Source: Thalassolituus hydrocarboniclasticus (GTDB lineage: Bacteria; Pseudomonadota; Gammaproteobacteria; Pseudomonadales; Oceanobacteraceae). From it: a stretch of 64,000 bases of DNA. Both the position numbers and the translations under genes were made by a program. The first letter of the stretch is position 1. Every line of letters starts with the position of its first letter. The notes beneath the pieces were generated by a model. It searched no databases. It was not told the DNA's origin and saw only the letters and a list, made by a program, of their open reading frames with translations. The stretch covers positions 3,327,129 to 3,391,128 of the forward strand of contig NZ_CP054475.1 of the NCBI RefSeq assembly GCF_025345565.1, read 5' to 3'. Positions 9,020-18,203 of the stretch are shown here, piece after piece.

Positions 9020-10651
9020 TCAGGCACCGGCAAGATTCATCAGGTGATTTTCATACTCTTTGCGCAGATCCACTTTCAGTAATTTACCGGTCGCGGTATG
9101 CGGCAGGGATTCAACGAAAATAATCGCATCCGGCATCCACCATTTGGCAATTTTATCGCTGAGGTAATCCATCACATCCTGTTCAGTCAGGTTGCTGCCT
9201 TCTTTGCGGATGGCCAGCAGTAACGGACGTTCATCCCACTTAGGATGACGGGCACCAATCACACAGCATTCAACCAGTTCCGGATGACCAACGGCAGCGT
9301 TTTCCAGATCGATTGAGCTGATCCATTCGCCGCCGGATTTAATAACGTCTTTCGAGCGGTCTACGATGGTGAGGTAATTATCCGGGCTGATGGTTGCCAC
9401 ATCACCGGTATCGAACCAGCCATCAATAAAATTACTGCGGTCATCATTTTTATAATAACCACTGATAATCCACGGACCACGTACCAATAAACGACCAAAA
9501 GTTTCGCCATCGCGTGGCAGTTCTTCGTTCTGGTCATTAACGATCTTCATCTCCACACCATACACAGGGCGACCCTGTTTGGCCTGCAGCAGGTAGCGCT
9601 CTTCCAGTGGCAGCTGCTCCATGTGGTTATTATGTGCGTTGACGGTACCGATCGGGCTCATCTCGGTCATGCCCCAGGCGTGAATCAGGAAAGCATCGTG
9701 TTTTTCCTGGAACGCGCGGATCATTGACAGCGGCGCTGCAGAACCACCAACAACAACGTTTTTAACTGATTCGAGTTTTTTACCGATGCTGTCCATATGA
9801 TTCAGCAGCATCAGCCACACGGTTGGTACACCGAGTAATAAATCCGGTTTTTCTGCTTCAATCAGCTCCCACAGCGATGCGCCATCCATGCCCGGACCCG
9901 GGAATACCTGTTTAGCACCGGTAATGGCAGCAGAATACGGAGTGCCCCAGGCATTAACGTGGAACATAGGAACAACCGGCAGGAAGCAGGATGTGGATGC
10001 CAGACCCAGCGCTTCTTCACCGATGGATGCCATGGCGTGAATAACCGTTGAACGATGGCTGTACACAACACCTTTAGGGTTACCGGTGGTACCGGAGGTG
10101 TAACACATACTCGCCGCACTGCGCTCATCAAATTCCGGCCAGGTAAATACATCCGATTCTTTCGCCAGCAGGGTTTCATAACAATGTGCATTCGGCAGTG
10201 CTGTCTGTGGCATTTTGTCTTCGTCACAGAGCACAATAAAACCTTCGACGCCGGTGATCTGATCTTTAACGCTTTCCAGCAGTGGCACAAAGGTTAAATC
10301 GACAAAAATCCAGCGGTCTTCAGCATGATTAATAATGTAAGAAAGCTGTTCGGCGAATAACCGCGGGTTAATGGTATGCAGTACAGCGCCTGAGCCAGAC
10401 ACACCAAAATACAGTTCAAAGTGGCGGTAACCATTCCATGCCAGCGTAGCAACTCGGTCACCTTGCTGAATACCAAGCCGGGCTAATAAATTCGCAACTT
10501 TTCGCGCCCGTTGTGCAGCATCTTTCATCGTGTAGCGATGAATATCACCTTCACAGCGACGGCTGACGATTTCGCTGCCGGGATGAGTTTGTTCAGCGTG
10601 TTCCAGTAAACCTGAAATCAGCAGCGGACGGTCCATAATCTGGCCTAACAT
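9020..10651 (-). CDS. AMP-dependent acyl-CoA ligase (AlkK/DmdB type)
   Basis: A 543-residue ANL-superfamily ligase. The P-loop [11 protein letters not shown] (about residues 184-194), the MTEMSPIG segment, WFDTGDVA, the hinge [16 protein letters not shown] and the catalytic Lys in TATGKLLK are all present. The sequence type matches medium/long-chain fatty acid CoA ligases and 3-methylthiopropionyl-CoA ligases. It activates a carboxylic acid with ATP and CoA to the acyl-CoA, for beta-oxidation or DMSP-derived acid use. The start ATG has GAGGA upstream. No beta-oxidation genes are adjacent, so chain-length preference cannot be told. Confidence 0.9.
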   Translation of the reverse strand: MLGQIMDRPLLISGLLEHAEQTHPGSEIVSRRCEGDIHRYTMKDAAQRARKVANLLARLGIQQGDRVATLAWNGYRHFELYFGVSGSGAVLHTINPRLFAEQLSYIINHAEDRWIFVDLTFVPLLESVKDQITGVEGFIVLCDEDKMPQTALPNAHCYETLLAKESDVFTWPEFDERSAASMCYTSGTTGNPKGVVYSHRSTVIHAMASIGEEALGLASTSCFLPVVPMFHVNAWGTPYSAAITGAKQVFPGPGMDGASLWELIEAEKPDLLLGVPTVWLMLLNHMDSIGKKLESVKNVVVGGSAAPLSMIRAFQEKHDAFLIHAWGMTEMSPIGTVNAHNNHMEQLPLEERYLLQAKQGRPVYGVEMKIVNDQNEELPRDGETFGRLLVRGPWIISGYYKNDDRSNFIDGWFDTGDVATISPDNYLTIVDRSKDVIKSGGEWISSIDLENAAVGHPELVECCVIGARHPKWDERPLLLAIRKEGSNLTEQDVMDYLSDKIAKWWMPDAIIFVESLPHTATGKLLKVDLRKEYENHLMNLAGA

Positions 10652-10736
10652 AATCAGTCCTCAGTATTTATTTTTATCGGATATCAACATGTGACACATT
10701 AAGAGGATTAGAGTAATGACTCAAGACTCTTTCGTG

Positions 10737-11207
10737 TTACGAATTGTCAGGAAAATAACGATAAAACAGATGTTCATCTTTTTTCGGTCCGGTGATATGC
10801 CAGGTCAGCTCAAAACCATTAGCACTTTCGCGCAACTCTCCGGAATATAAGTCATTAATGCAGACATGATCTTGCGAACTTTTCCATAATCCATCAGCCG
10901 TTGGAATGAGTTCAAATAAAAACACCGGCTCACCACGACGGCCATGTGACAAAGCGATGCCGGTTGGTGTTTTTTTCCAGATAAAACGATTCTGCATTTC
11001 AACAATCTGGCCACTCTGCAACTGAAACTCGCCCTGTTCGATAAAATGCCGCTCATCCGCATTGCTGTCGTCTATCTGCACCCGTCCGCGCCCTTCTCCC
11101 TGCCAGCCGGTCAGTGAGCGTGGTCCGGGGCGGGATTCGTATGTAAAACCACCAATGGTCGCCAGGCGTTCCCACAGGTGCTGGATTCGCTCGGTTGTTT
11201 GCTGCAT
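10737..11207 (-). CDS. DUF6314-like protein
   Basis: A 156-residue cytoplasmic protein with regularly spaced beta-strand-like segments and the motifs HVCINDLYSGEL and WHITGPKKDEHLFYRYF near the C-terminus. These resemble the DUF6314 family from memory (H-x-x-x-D-x-Y, then G-P-x-K). The function is unknown; a lipocalin-like or START-like barrel is possible. Its ATG nearly abuts the divergent DMT transporter, sharing a CATG. Confidence 0.6.
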   Translation of the reverse strand: MQQTTERIQHLWERLATIGGFTYESRPGPRSLTGWQGEGRGRVQIDDSNADERHFIEQGEFQLQSGQIVEMQNRFIWKKTPTGIALSHGRRGEPVFLFELIPTADGLWKSSQDHVCINDLYSGELRESANGFELTWHITGPKKDEHLFYRYFPDNS

Positions 11208-11244
11208 GCTGCCGCCTTTACTGCTGCTGTATGGATATTCGGGT

Positions 11245-12105
11245 ATGCCGATTCTGTGGGCCGTTACCCTGCTTTGGGCCTTTTCTTTTTCGCTGATCGG
11301 CGTTTACCTGGCCGGCCAGGTCGACAGTTATTTTGCCGTATTAACCCGGGTTGTGCTCGCTTCTCTGATTTTCCTGCCCTGGCTGCTGAGAAACCCGGTT
11401 GCTCCGGCTCTGGCCCTGCGTTTAATGGCAATCGGTGCCATTCAGCTGGGGCTGATGTATCTGTTTTATTACCAGTCATTCCTGCTGCTGAGCGTGCCGG
11501 AAGTACTGGTTTTTACCATTTTTACGCCGGTGTACGTCACCCTGATTTATGACCTGCTGGCGCGGCGTTTCCGCGCGGCGTATCTGCTCAGTGCGGTGAT
11601 TGCCATTCTTGGTGCCGCGATCATGCGCTATAACCAGCTCAGTCAGGATTTCTGGCTGGGGTTCTTTGTGGTGCAGGGCGCCAACCTCTGTTTTGCCAGT
11701 GGTCAGGTGCTGTACAAACGCCTGCTGGAAACCTGGCCATCATCACGCCCACTGGTTCAGCATCAGAGCTTTGGCTGGTTTTATCTGGGTGCTCTGCTGG
11801 TTGTACTACCCGCCTGGCTGCTGCTGGGCGGGGATAAATACCCGGCCAGCTCACTGCAGTGGGGCATTCTGTTATGGCTGGGGATTGTCGCTTCCGGGCT
11901 GGGGTATTTTTTCTGGAATCTGGGCGCGACCAGAGTCAGCAGCGGTCAGCTGGCGATTATGAACAATGCGCTGATTCCCGCAGGATTGATTGTTAATCTG
12001 CTGATCTGGAACCGTGACACCGATGTGTTACGGCTGGCAGCGGGCGCTGCGGTGATGATGCTGGCGCTGTGGCTGGTCAGCCGTTATCAGAAGGATAACG
12101 GCTGA
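11245..12105 (+). CDS. EamA/DMT family transporter
   Basis: About 286 residues from the ATG at 11245, the start that gives the usual DMT N-terminus (MPILWAVTLLWAFSFSLIG). The frame is open upstream, with an in-frame ATG at 11206. Ten hydrophobic helices in two EamA repeats are visible, with LFYYQSFLLLSVPEVLVF and the second-repeat signature GYFFWNLGATRVSSGQLAIMNN (given in part). It resembles the carboxylate/amino acid/amine transporter group. The likely role is export of a small metabolite; the substrate is unknown. Confidence 0.85.
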   Translation: MPILWAVTLLWAFSFSLIGVYLAGQVDSYFAVLTRVVLASLIFLPWLLRNPVAPALALRLMAIGAIQLGLMYLFYYQSFLLLSVPEVLVFTIFTPVYVTLIYDLLARRFRAAYLLSAVIAILGAAIMRYNQLSQDFWLGFFVVQGANLCFASGQVLYKRLLETWPSSRPLVQHQSFGWFYLGALLVVLPAWLLLGGDKYPASSLQWGILLWLGIVASGLGYFFWNLGATRVSSGQLAIMNNALIPAGLIVNLLIWNRDTDVLRLAAGAAVMMLALWLVSRYQKDNG

Positions 12106-12117
12106 TTAACGACCAGA

Positions 12118-12771
12118 TTATTCGTCTGCGGCAAACAGAATTTCGGTTAAGGCTTTAACGTAGCTTTCCGGTGGCTGAGCGCCGGAAATCAGGTATTTCT
12201 GATTAAGAATAACCGCCGGTACCGAACGGATACCCACCTCCTGCCACTGCTGCTGGGTGGCCCGGATGGTGTTGGCATAACGCTCTTCCGCCAGCACGGC
12301 CGCCGCTTCTGCGGCATCCAGCCCTGTTTCTGCCGCAATCGCACATAATTCTTCAGTGTTGCTGACATCACGCCCATCACGGAAGTAAGCGGTGAATAAC
12401 GCCATTTTCAGGTCTGTCTGTTTGCCCTGTTCCGCCGCCCAGTGCAGCAGCTGATGAGCGGCAAAGGTGTTGAGAATGCGCTGCTCGTCGCGGAAATTAA
12501 AGGTAAACCCCAGGCTGGCGCCCATCTGCGTGATGCGCTCACGGTTAGCGCGGCTTTCTTCGTCGCTGCTGCCGTATTTTTCTGCGAGGTGTTCACGCAG
12601 ATTTTGTCCTTCGGCCGGCATATCCGGGTTCAGTTCAAAGGGTTGCCAGTGAATATCAGCGACAATTTTGTCTTCCATGGCCGTCAGGGCCTGACGCAGA
12701 CTGGCATAACCAATCGCGCACCACGGACACATAACATCGGAGACAATATCAATACGGAGAGTGGTTTTCAT
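12118..12771 (-). CDS. DsbA family oxidoreductase (FrnE-like)
   Basis: A 217-residue cytoplasmic thioredoxin-fold protein. The redox motif CPWC is at about residues 15-18 (DIVSDVMCPWCAIG). Later features are FNFRDEQRILNTFAAHQLLHWA and the cis-proline segment VGIRSVPAVILNQKYLISGA. The ATG at 12771 places the motif at the family position; an upstream start would add a hydrophilic stretch unlike the family. FrnE-like proteins act as cytoplasmic disulfide isomerases or stress oxidoreductases. It is convergent with the transporter, 12 bp away. Confidence 0.9.
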   Translation of the reverse strand: MKTTLRIDIVSDVMCPWCAIGYASLRQALTAMEDKIVADIHWQPFELNPDMPAEGQNLREHLAEKYGSSDEESRANRERITQMGASLGFTFNFRDEQRILNTFAAHQLLHWAAEQGKQTDLKMALFTAYFRDGRDVSNTEELCAIAAETGLDAAEAAAVLAEERYANTIRATQQQWQEVGIRSVPAVILNQKYLISGAQPPESYVKALTEILFAADE

Positions 12772-12886
12772 AAGTATTCCGCCACAGAAAAGCGGCCAGT
12801 ATGACCGCCTCTTCTGTGCCTGACCAGTCACATCCGTGCAACAGTTTTACCTGCTGGCAGTCGGTGCTTCGGGCACTTTGCGAACA

Positions 12887-13612
12887 TTAATCAATATCGA
12901 CACCATGGCGCTTTTTTAATCCGGAAACCAGTTCCGCCTGATCTCGCAGAAAAGCGTTAAATTCTTCGATAAGCTGCGGGTGAGCCTGCGTCGCCAGACG
13001 GAAGTCTGAATTGGCATGGGGCAGAGCCCGGTCAAAGATCAGCTGTCCCGACAGGCCATTCTCCTGCAGATGCTGACGCACGACAGCAATATTGCCATAC
13101 AATCCTTCCGCCCGGCCGACCAGCACACTGCTGACGGCGGCATTCAGATCGTTCACCTCCTGCAACACAATCTGCCCGCGGTTGATGGCATCCATAAATA
13201 CCCGCGGGGTAAAACCGCGGATAGTCACCAGCCGGGTCAGCGTGCGGCCCGGCTCACGCGCGACAGGAACCATAACGCCATCAATAGCAACCAGGGTAAC
13301 CGCACTGTAATACAGTGTTTTCTCGTTGCGACCCGGTACCTCCCAGTGCGGATTATCCGGGTATTTAAAATCGAGTTTTCCGGACAGGAAGTCGGCAAAC
13401 AGCCGTTTAACCGGCAAGGGCCGATAACTGAAGGTGTAGCCGGCGCTTCTGGCAAAGGAATCCAGCAGATCCCGCGCATAGCCCTCATAGTTGCCATGAC
13501 GGGTGACATAAATAGGGCTGTACTCCAGATCTTCCACGCCGATGACATACTCTCGGGCAGCAACAGACTGGAGAAAAAGCAGGCTGCACAGCATGAGAGA
13601 AACAGCTTTCAT
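12887..13612 (-). CDS. Periplasmic substrate-binding protein, family 3-like
   Basis: A 241-residue protein with a cleavable signal peptide (SLMLCSLLFLQSVAA). The body has the two-lobe SBP_bac_3 pattern: EDLEYSPIYVTRHGNYEGYARDLLDSFARSAGYTF (only its outline is given), RPLPVKRLFADFLSGKLDFKYPD, and a late variable domain with NGLSGQLIFDR. No permease or ATPase genes are nearby. Such orphan binding proteins in marine gammaproteobacteria may deliver ligand to sensors. The ligand is unknown. Confidence 0.75.
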   Translation of the reverse strand: MKAVSLMLCSLLFLQSVAAREYVIGVEDLEYSPIYVTRHGNYEGYARDLLDSFARSAGYTFSYRPLPVKRLFADFLSGKLDFKYPDNPHWEVPGRNEKTLYYSAVTLVAIDGVMVPVAREPGRTLTRLVTIRGFTPRVFMDAINRGQIVLQEVNDLNAAVSSVLVGRAEGLYGNIAVVRQHLQENGLSGQLIFDRALPHANSDFRLATQAHPQLIEEFNAFLRDQAELVSGLKKRHGVDID

Positions 13613-13768
13613 ATCGCGCTCCCGGCGTAGTGAAACAAACCCGGAGCGATCTGCTCAGTCAGCCGTACAATATCAATACCGCATCAGTACGATATCAGCA
13701 CACAGCCGCAACACAGTAGCTCCGTTGCCTTTGAGCTTAGCCCCGAAAGCGGATGATGGTCAGGGCAT

Positions 13769-14623
13769 TTACACTTCCTGCGTCTTGTTTCTGCGCAGCT
13801 CGTTTTGCCATTTAACAATCAGTTCACGGTTATCGTGATCCCAGGGATGAAACCCCTCTTTGAAATAGTCACGGTATGGCTGGCGGATATTGCTCAGCAT
13901 GCCCTTTTCACCATACATAAAACGACGAAAGCCTTTGATATCGCTCCAGGACGGCAGCTTTCTCGCCCACCACAGCAACGCCACCATATAAAATGCGATG
14001 CGCACATTGAACATCACAGTAACCAGCTTCAGCACCCGGCGCAGATATTTGCGGTCACCTTCCAGCTGCATATACACATCGAAAGCCACGGCTTTATGTT
14101 CAATTTCCTCAACCGCATGCCAGTACAGAAGATCTCTCACCGACTCTTCCAGTGGCTCCAGAACCTGCGGATTTTTCAGTACAAACTCAGCCATAATGGC
14201 TGTCATATGCTCCATGCCCACCGTCATCGCCAGGCGTAATTTCGGCGTTGCGAATTTACGCCGGGTGAAGCGCTGAATATCCCGTTGCAGATGCTTTTCT
14301 AGCCTGACTGCATCAATTCCAAGGTGGCGCAGTGCTTCGTTAATCTGCTTATGCTGATGGCTGTGATGACCCTCCTGACCGATAAAACCTTTGATCTGAT
14401 CCTGCAGTTGCGGATCGGTTATACGGTCACGATACTGACGCACCGAGGCAATAAACTCAGCCTCTCCTGGCGGAAAAGTTGCCGACAATGCACCAAAAAA
14501 TACCGACAAAAGAGAATTTCCGGAAAAGAAAAAACGCTCTTTAATATCGCCAAACGGGAAATGCATTCGCCGTGGTTTAATTTCCACATCGGCCGGTGTG
14601 TATGTGGTCACAGATGTATTCAT
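13769..14623 (-). CDS. Metal-dependent hydrolase family (PF10118-like)
   Basis: A 284-residue protein matching the COG3687 predicted metal-dependent hydrolase family. The ferritin-like metal ligands are visible: FIGQEGHHSHQH, VGMEHMTAIMAEF and WHAVEEIEHKAVAFDVY, that is repeated E-x-x-H pairs. The N-terminus RRMHFPFGDI and the C-terminus YFKEGFHPWDHD also fit. The family is often found near fatty-acid or alkane genes, and its true activity may be di-iron oxygenase-like rather than hydrolytic (inference). The gene stands alone here. Confidence 0.85.
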   Translation of the reverse strand: MNTSVTTYTPADVEIKPRRMHFPFGDIKERFFFSGNSLLSVFFGALSATFPPGEAEFIASVRQYRDRITDPQLQDQIKGFIGQEGHHSHQHKQINEALRHLGIDAVRLEKHLQRDIQRFTRRKFATPKLRLAMTVGMEHMTAIMAEFVLKNPQVLEPLEESVRDLLYWHAVEEIEHKAVAFDVYMQLEGDRKYLRRVLKLVTVMFNVRIAFYMVALLWWARKLPSWSDIKGFRRFMYGEKGMLSNIRQPYRDYFKEGFHPWDHDNRELIVKWQNELRRNKTQEV

Positions 14624-14856
14624 CGGTGGGTCCTCATCTGAAATGTGAGAGTATTAATTGTTATGCTTACAAGCAGCGCTGGTGTATTAACGCGTTGTTG
14701 TTTTGTTGTGTGCGGTTAAAACTATGCCCTCACCTGCTTAACGCACAGGTGAATAAACGCCAAACTGGCCTGATCTCACACAGATTGGCACAATACTCCC
14801 GCCCTTATGGCCCAATCAGAGAACAATGATCATTCACAAACGAAAGGACACTCTTT

Positions 14857-15318
14857 ATGCCCACCATCTGGGTTGATGCTGACGCCACACCACGCCCGGT
14901 ACGTGATGTCATCTGTAAGGCTGCTGTCCGTACCGGTATGACGGCGTATTTTGTTGCCAACCATGCGGTGCCACTGCCGCCATCGCCCTTTCTTAAGGCA
15001 GTGCAGGTAGAAGCCGGTTTCGATGTTGCCGACAACCTGATTGTGCAACGCTGCAGTGCCGGCGATCTGGTGATTACCCAGGATATTCCGCTGGCCGCCG
15101 AAGTTATTGAAAAGCAGGCACTGGCTCTCAATAACCGTGGTGAAACCTATACCCCGGAAACCATCCGCCAGCGTCTGAATATGCGCGATTTTATGGAAAC
15201 CCTGCGCTCCAGCGGTATACAAAGCGGTGGCCCGGCAGCGTTCTCTGAACGCGATAAAGCCCAGTTTGCCAATGCCCTCGACCGCTGGCTGGTAAAACAG
15301 AAAAAATCTGAAAACTGA
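14857..15318 (+). CDS. YaiI/YqxD family protein (DUF188)
   Basis: A 153-residue protein with the family N-terminus ([20 protein letters not shown]), then [25 protein letters not shown], and the late [22 protein letters not shown] (its start SGGP matters). The conserved Asp residues suggest a PIN-like nuclease fold, though no activity is established. The ATG is preceded by AAAGGA. Confidence 0.92.
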   Translation: MPTIWVDADATPRPVRDVICKAAVRTGMTAYFVANHAVPLPPSPFLKAVQVEAGFDVADNLIVQRCSAGDLVITQDIPLAAEVIEKQALALNNRGETYTPETIRQRLNMRDFMETLRSSGIQSGGPAAFSERDKAQFANALDRWLVKQKKSEN

Positions 15319-15382
15319 GTGCTGTTCCGCATCGCTGACTTGCGGGCAACACACTGCAACGCACTGAAAAAGAGGTCCGCTT

Positions 15383-16390
15383 ATGCACATTGTTGTTTAT
15401 GGCGCCGGTTCCATCGGTTGCTACCTGGGTGCCGCACTGCATCTTGAAGGTCTGTCGGTTACCCTGCTGGGCAGACCCCGGATTCAGGAAGAAATAAAAC
15501 AGGCCGGCGGCATTCATATCAGTGACTATATCGGTGGTGATCAGCTGGTCAGCGGCATCTCCTTCGAGCACAAAGAAGCGGCACTGGCTCAGGCCGATAT
15601 CGTGCTGGTAACCCTGAAGTGTCTGGCGATGGAGCAGGCTGCGGCCGCGCTGGCACACTATTGCCGTCCCGGAACCCGTGTTATCTGTCTGCAGAATGGC
15701 CTCGGCAGCGACCGCGTGGTGCGCGAGGAATGTCCGCAACTGCTGGTGTCTCAGGGGATTGTGGGCTTCAACGTTCTGCATCAGGACAACGGCCACTTTC
15801 ACCGCGGTACCGACGGTGCAGTTCATCTGAGCGACGACGATGCCTTTATGCCGATCCGCGATGCCTTTCTCGAACAGCAGATTCCCTGCCTGCTGGAACG
15901 CGATTTCCAGTCGGTTGCCTGGGGCAAACTGCAGCTTAATTTAAACAATGCCATTAATGCGCTGGCCGATATTCCGCTGAAACAGGAACTGGAACAGCGT
16001 GGTTACCGCCGCGTGCTGAGTTGCGCCATGAAAGAACTGGCAACCGTCGCCGCCAAAAAAGGCATCAGTCTGGCACGTATGACCGCACTGCCACCGGCAT
16101 TGTTACCCGGCCTGATTAACAGCCCGGATTTTCTCTTTCACCGGCTGGCAAAAAAGATGCTGGAAATTGACCCGCAGGCGCGCTCATCGATGTGGGAAGA
16201 CCTGCAGCAGAAACGCCTGACCGAAATTCATTTTCTTAATGGTGCCGTTGCCGCCGAAGGTGAAAAACTGGGTGTGCCTACCCCGGTAAACCGCACCCTG
16301 TGTCGTCTGATTCACGAAGTGGAAAGCGGTAAACGCCAGCAGGGACTGAGTCCCCGCGAACTGGAGCTGGAGATTCGCAGGGGCGGGTAA
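15383..16390 (+). CDS. 2-dehydropantoate 2-reductase family protein
   Basis: A 335-residue protein. The ApbA/PanE N-terminal NADP-binding domain has GAGSIGCYLGAAL at residues 7-19, LVTLKCLAMEQAA and LQNGLG. The C-terminal helical domain has the catalytic-type Lys in WGKLQLNLNNAINAL. It reduces ketopantoate to pantoate in pantothenate synthesis, or a related 2-oxo acid. Because no pan genes are adjacent, a role outside CoA synthesis is possible. A terminator follows 61 bp later. Confidence 0.85.
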   Translation: MHIVVYGAGSIGCYLGAALHLEGLSVTLLGRPRIQEEIKQAGGIHISDYIGGDQLVSGISFEHKEAALAQADIVLVTLKCLAMEQAAAALAHYCRPGTRVICLQNGLGSDRVVREECPQLLVSQGIVGFNVLHQDNGHFHRGTDGAVHLSDDDAFMPIRDAFLEQQIPCLLERDFQSVAWGKLQLNLNNAINALADIPLKQELEQRGYRRVLSCAMKELATVAAKKGISLARMTALPPALLPGLINSPDFLFHRLAKKMLEIDPQARSSMWEDLQQKRLTEIHFLNGAVAAEGEKLGVPTPVNRTLCRLIHEVESGKRQQGLSPRELELEIRRGG

Positions 16391-16411
16391 GGCGCGGGTA
16401 AGTAAAAGAGC

Positions 16412-16453
16412 GGATAGGTAAAGGAATAGATAAATAAAGGACAGATAAATTAA
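16412..16453. repeat. Three degenerate tandem units (GGA-AGATAAATAAA-like)
   Basis: GGATAGGTAAA, GGAATAGATAAATAAA and GGACAGATAAATTAA follow one another directly before the terminator. They are short and imperfect; slippage is the simplest origin. Confidence 0.5.
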
Positions 16454-16477
16454 GGCCTGCATTGCAGGCCTTTATTG
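16452..16477. terminator. Intrinsic terminator
   Basis: AAGGCCTGC, loop ATT, GCAGGCCTT then TATT. It lies between the reductase and the convergent monooxygenase. Confidence 0.8.
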
Positions 16478-16479
16478 TG

Positions 16480-18060
16480 TCAGACCGGTGCGGGTTCTGG
16501 CTTTTTGTCTTTGCGGACGCTCTTATCCGCTTTATCTGCTACTTCGGTTTGCTGATCCGCAATACTGATCCAGTCAAAATGCGGCGCAAACACCTTTTTC
16601 GTACGGGCGCGGTATTCCAGCGTGGAGGATGGCCAGATAGTAAAGTTCTTACCGTTATCCTGCTGATACCAGCTCTTACAGCCGGAGGTCCAGACCGTAT
16701 TCTTCATCCGCCCCTGAATTTCAGCGTTGTATTTATTCTGTTCTTCGATTTTAACGTTAAAGTAATCAGCGCCTTTTTCCTGAACCTTTTTAATACACTG
16801 GATAATGTAATTCACCTGTGACTCAATCATAAAAATAATCGAATTGTGGCCCAGTGCGGTATTCGGCCCAACCAGCTGAAACAGGTTCGGAAATCCGGAT
16901 ACCACAGTCCCCAGATAGCCTTCGGCGCCATCGGCCCAGTCTTTCATAATGCTGTGCCCCGGCAGTCCATCCAGCGTAAAGTCTTTCATAAAACCACGCG
17001 GATCGACGATAAAACCGGTGCCGAGAATAATGGTATCGCAGGGGCGTTCAACGCCATTGCGGTCGACAATGCTGTGCTCACGGATTTCCTGAATACCGTC
17101 GGTAATCAGATCGACATTACTGCGGTTAAAGGTCGGGTAATATTTATTGGAAATCAGAATGCGCTTGCAACCAATAGTGTAATCCGGCGTCAACTTTTTA
17201 CGTACCACCGGGTCTTTGACTTTCATGCGGATAAACAGCTTTGCCAGACTCTGCAAGGCAACGGCGAGGCGCGGATGAAAAATCGGCCAGACCCGCATTT
17301 CATTGGTGGTATATAACCGTGCACGGTGCAGTTTGCGCAGTGCCGGGAAAGTGCGGAACAGCGTTTTACGGATTTCACCATAGCGGCGCTCATCGCGCGG
17401 AATAACCCAGGCCGGAGAACGCTGGTAAACATCCAGTTGCTGCACTTGCGGCGCAATTTCCGGCAGATACTGCACCGCGCTGCCGCCGGTACCAACAGAT
17501 GCCACGCGCTTGCCATTCAGATCATAGCCATGATCCCAGCGCGCAGAATGCATCACCTTACCTTTAAAACTGTCCAGACCGGGAATATCCGGAATCGCCG
17601 GATGATGCAGCGGGCCCGAGGCCAGCACAAAATAACGCGCGCGGATTTCTGCCCCGCCTTTGGTGCCAATCGTCCAGTATCCGGTCTTACTGTCAAACTG
17701 GCTGCGGTTAACTTCCTGGCCGAAACGGATAAAGGGACGCATCTGATAATCGTCGGTGGTTTTTAAAATATAATCCTGAATCTCGTGCCATGGGGCATAA
17801 CGTTTACTCCACTCCGGATTACCGGCAAAAGAGTACGAATACAGATGCGACTGCACATCACAGGCACAACCCGGATAGGTATTGTCGCGCCAGGTGCCAC
17901 CAACCTCATCGGCTTTTTCCAGAATAATAAAATCCCTGATGCCCGCTTCTTTCAGCTGAATGCCCATACACAAACCACCAAAACCAGCCCCGACAATGAC
18001 GACGTCGGTGGTTGCCGGTAAAGCCTGCTGAGAATCCGGAGTATGTTTTTGCTGCGTCAT
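16480..18060 (-). CDS. Flavin monooxygenase, Baeyer-Villiger type
   Basis: A 526-residue protein from the ATG at 18060, with AAAGGTG upstream; a GTG three codons earlier is also possible. The FAD motif GAGFGG is at residues 24-29, the BVMO fingerprint F-x-G-x3-H-x3-W-D at 165-176 (FKGKVMHSARWD), and the NADPH motif GTGGSAVQ follows. These enzymes insert oxygen next to a ketone to give an ester or lactone. The C-terminus is long and charged (KADKSVRKDKKPEP). It is divergent from an AraC regulator 143 bp away, the probable inducer-dependent activator. The ketone is unknown. Confidence 0.92.
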   Translation of the reverse strand: MTQQKHTPDSQQALPATTDVVIVGAGFGGLCMGIQLKEAGIRDFIILEKADEVGGTWRDNTYPGCACDVQSHLYSYSFAGNPEWSKRYAPWHEIQDYILKTTDDYQMRPFIRFGQEVNRSQFDSKTGYWTIGTKGGAEIRARYFVLASGPLHHPAIPDIPGLDSFKGKVMHSARWDHGYDLNGKRVASVGTGGSAVQYLPEIAPQVQQLDVYQRSPAWVIPRDERRYGEIRKTLFRTFPALRKLHRARLYTTNEMRVWPIFHPRLAVALQSLAKLFIRMKVKDPVVRKKLTPDYTIGCKRILISNKYYPTFNRSNVDLITDGIQEIREHSIVDRNGVERPCDTIILGTGFIVDPRGFMKDFTLDGLPGHSIMKDWADGAEGYLGTVVSGFPNLFQLVGPNTALGHNSIIFMIESQVNYIIQCIKKVQEKGADYFNVKIEEQNKYNAEIQGRMKNTVWTSGCKSWYQQDNGKNFTIWPSSTLEYRARTKKVFAPHFDWISIADQQTEVADKADKSVRKDKKPEPAPV

Positions 18061-18203
18061 GATATTCACCTTTATTGTTATTCGCTCAGGCCGCCGGGCA
18101 GGGTTTATTCCGCAAAGCTGCTCCGGCCATGATCTGAATCTACGTTTCCGGCGGTTGCTCTGGCTATGCTGGAAAAAACAATAAATTGATAAAAACGGCC
18201 ATT

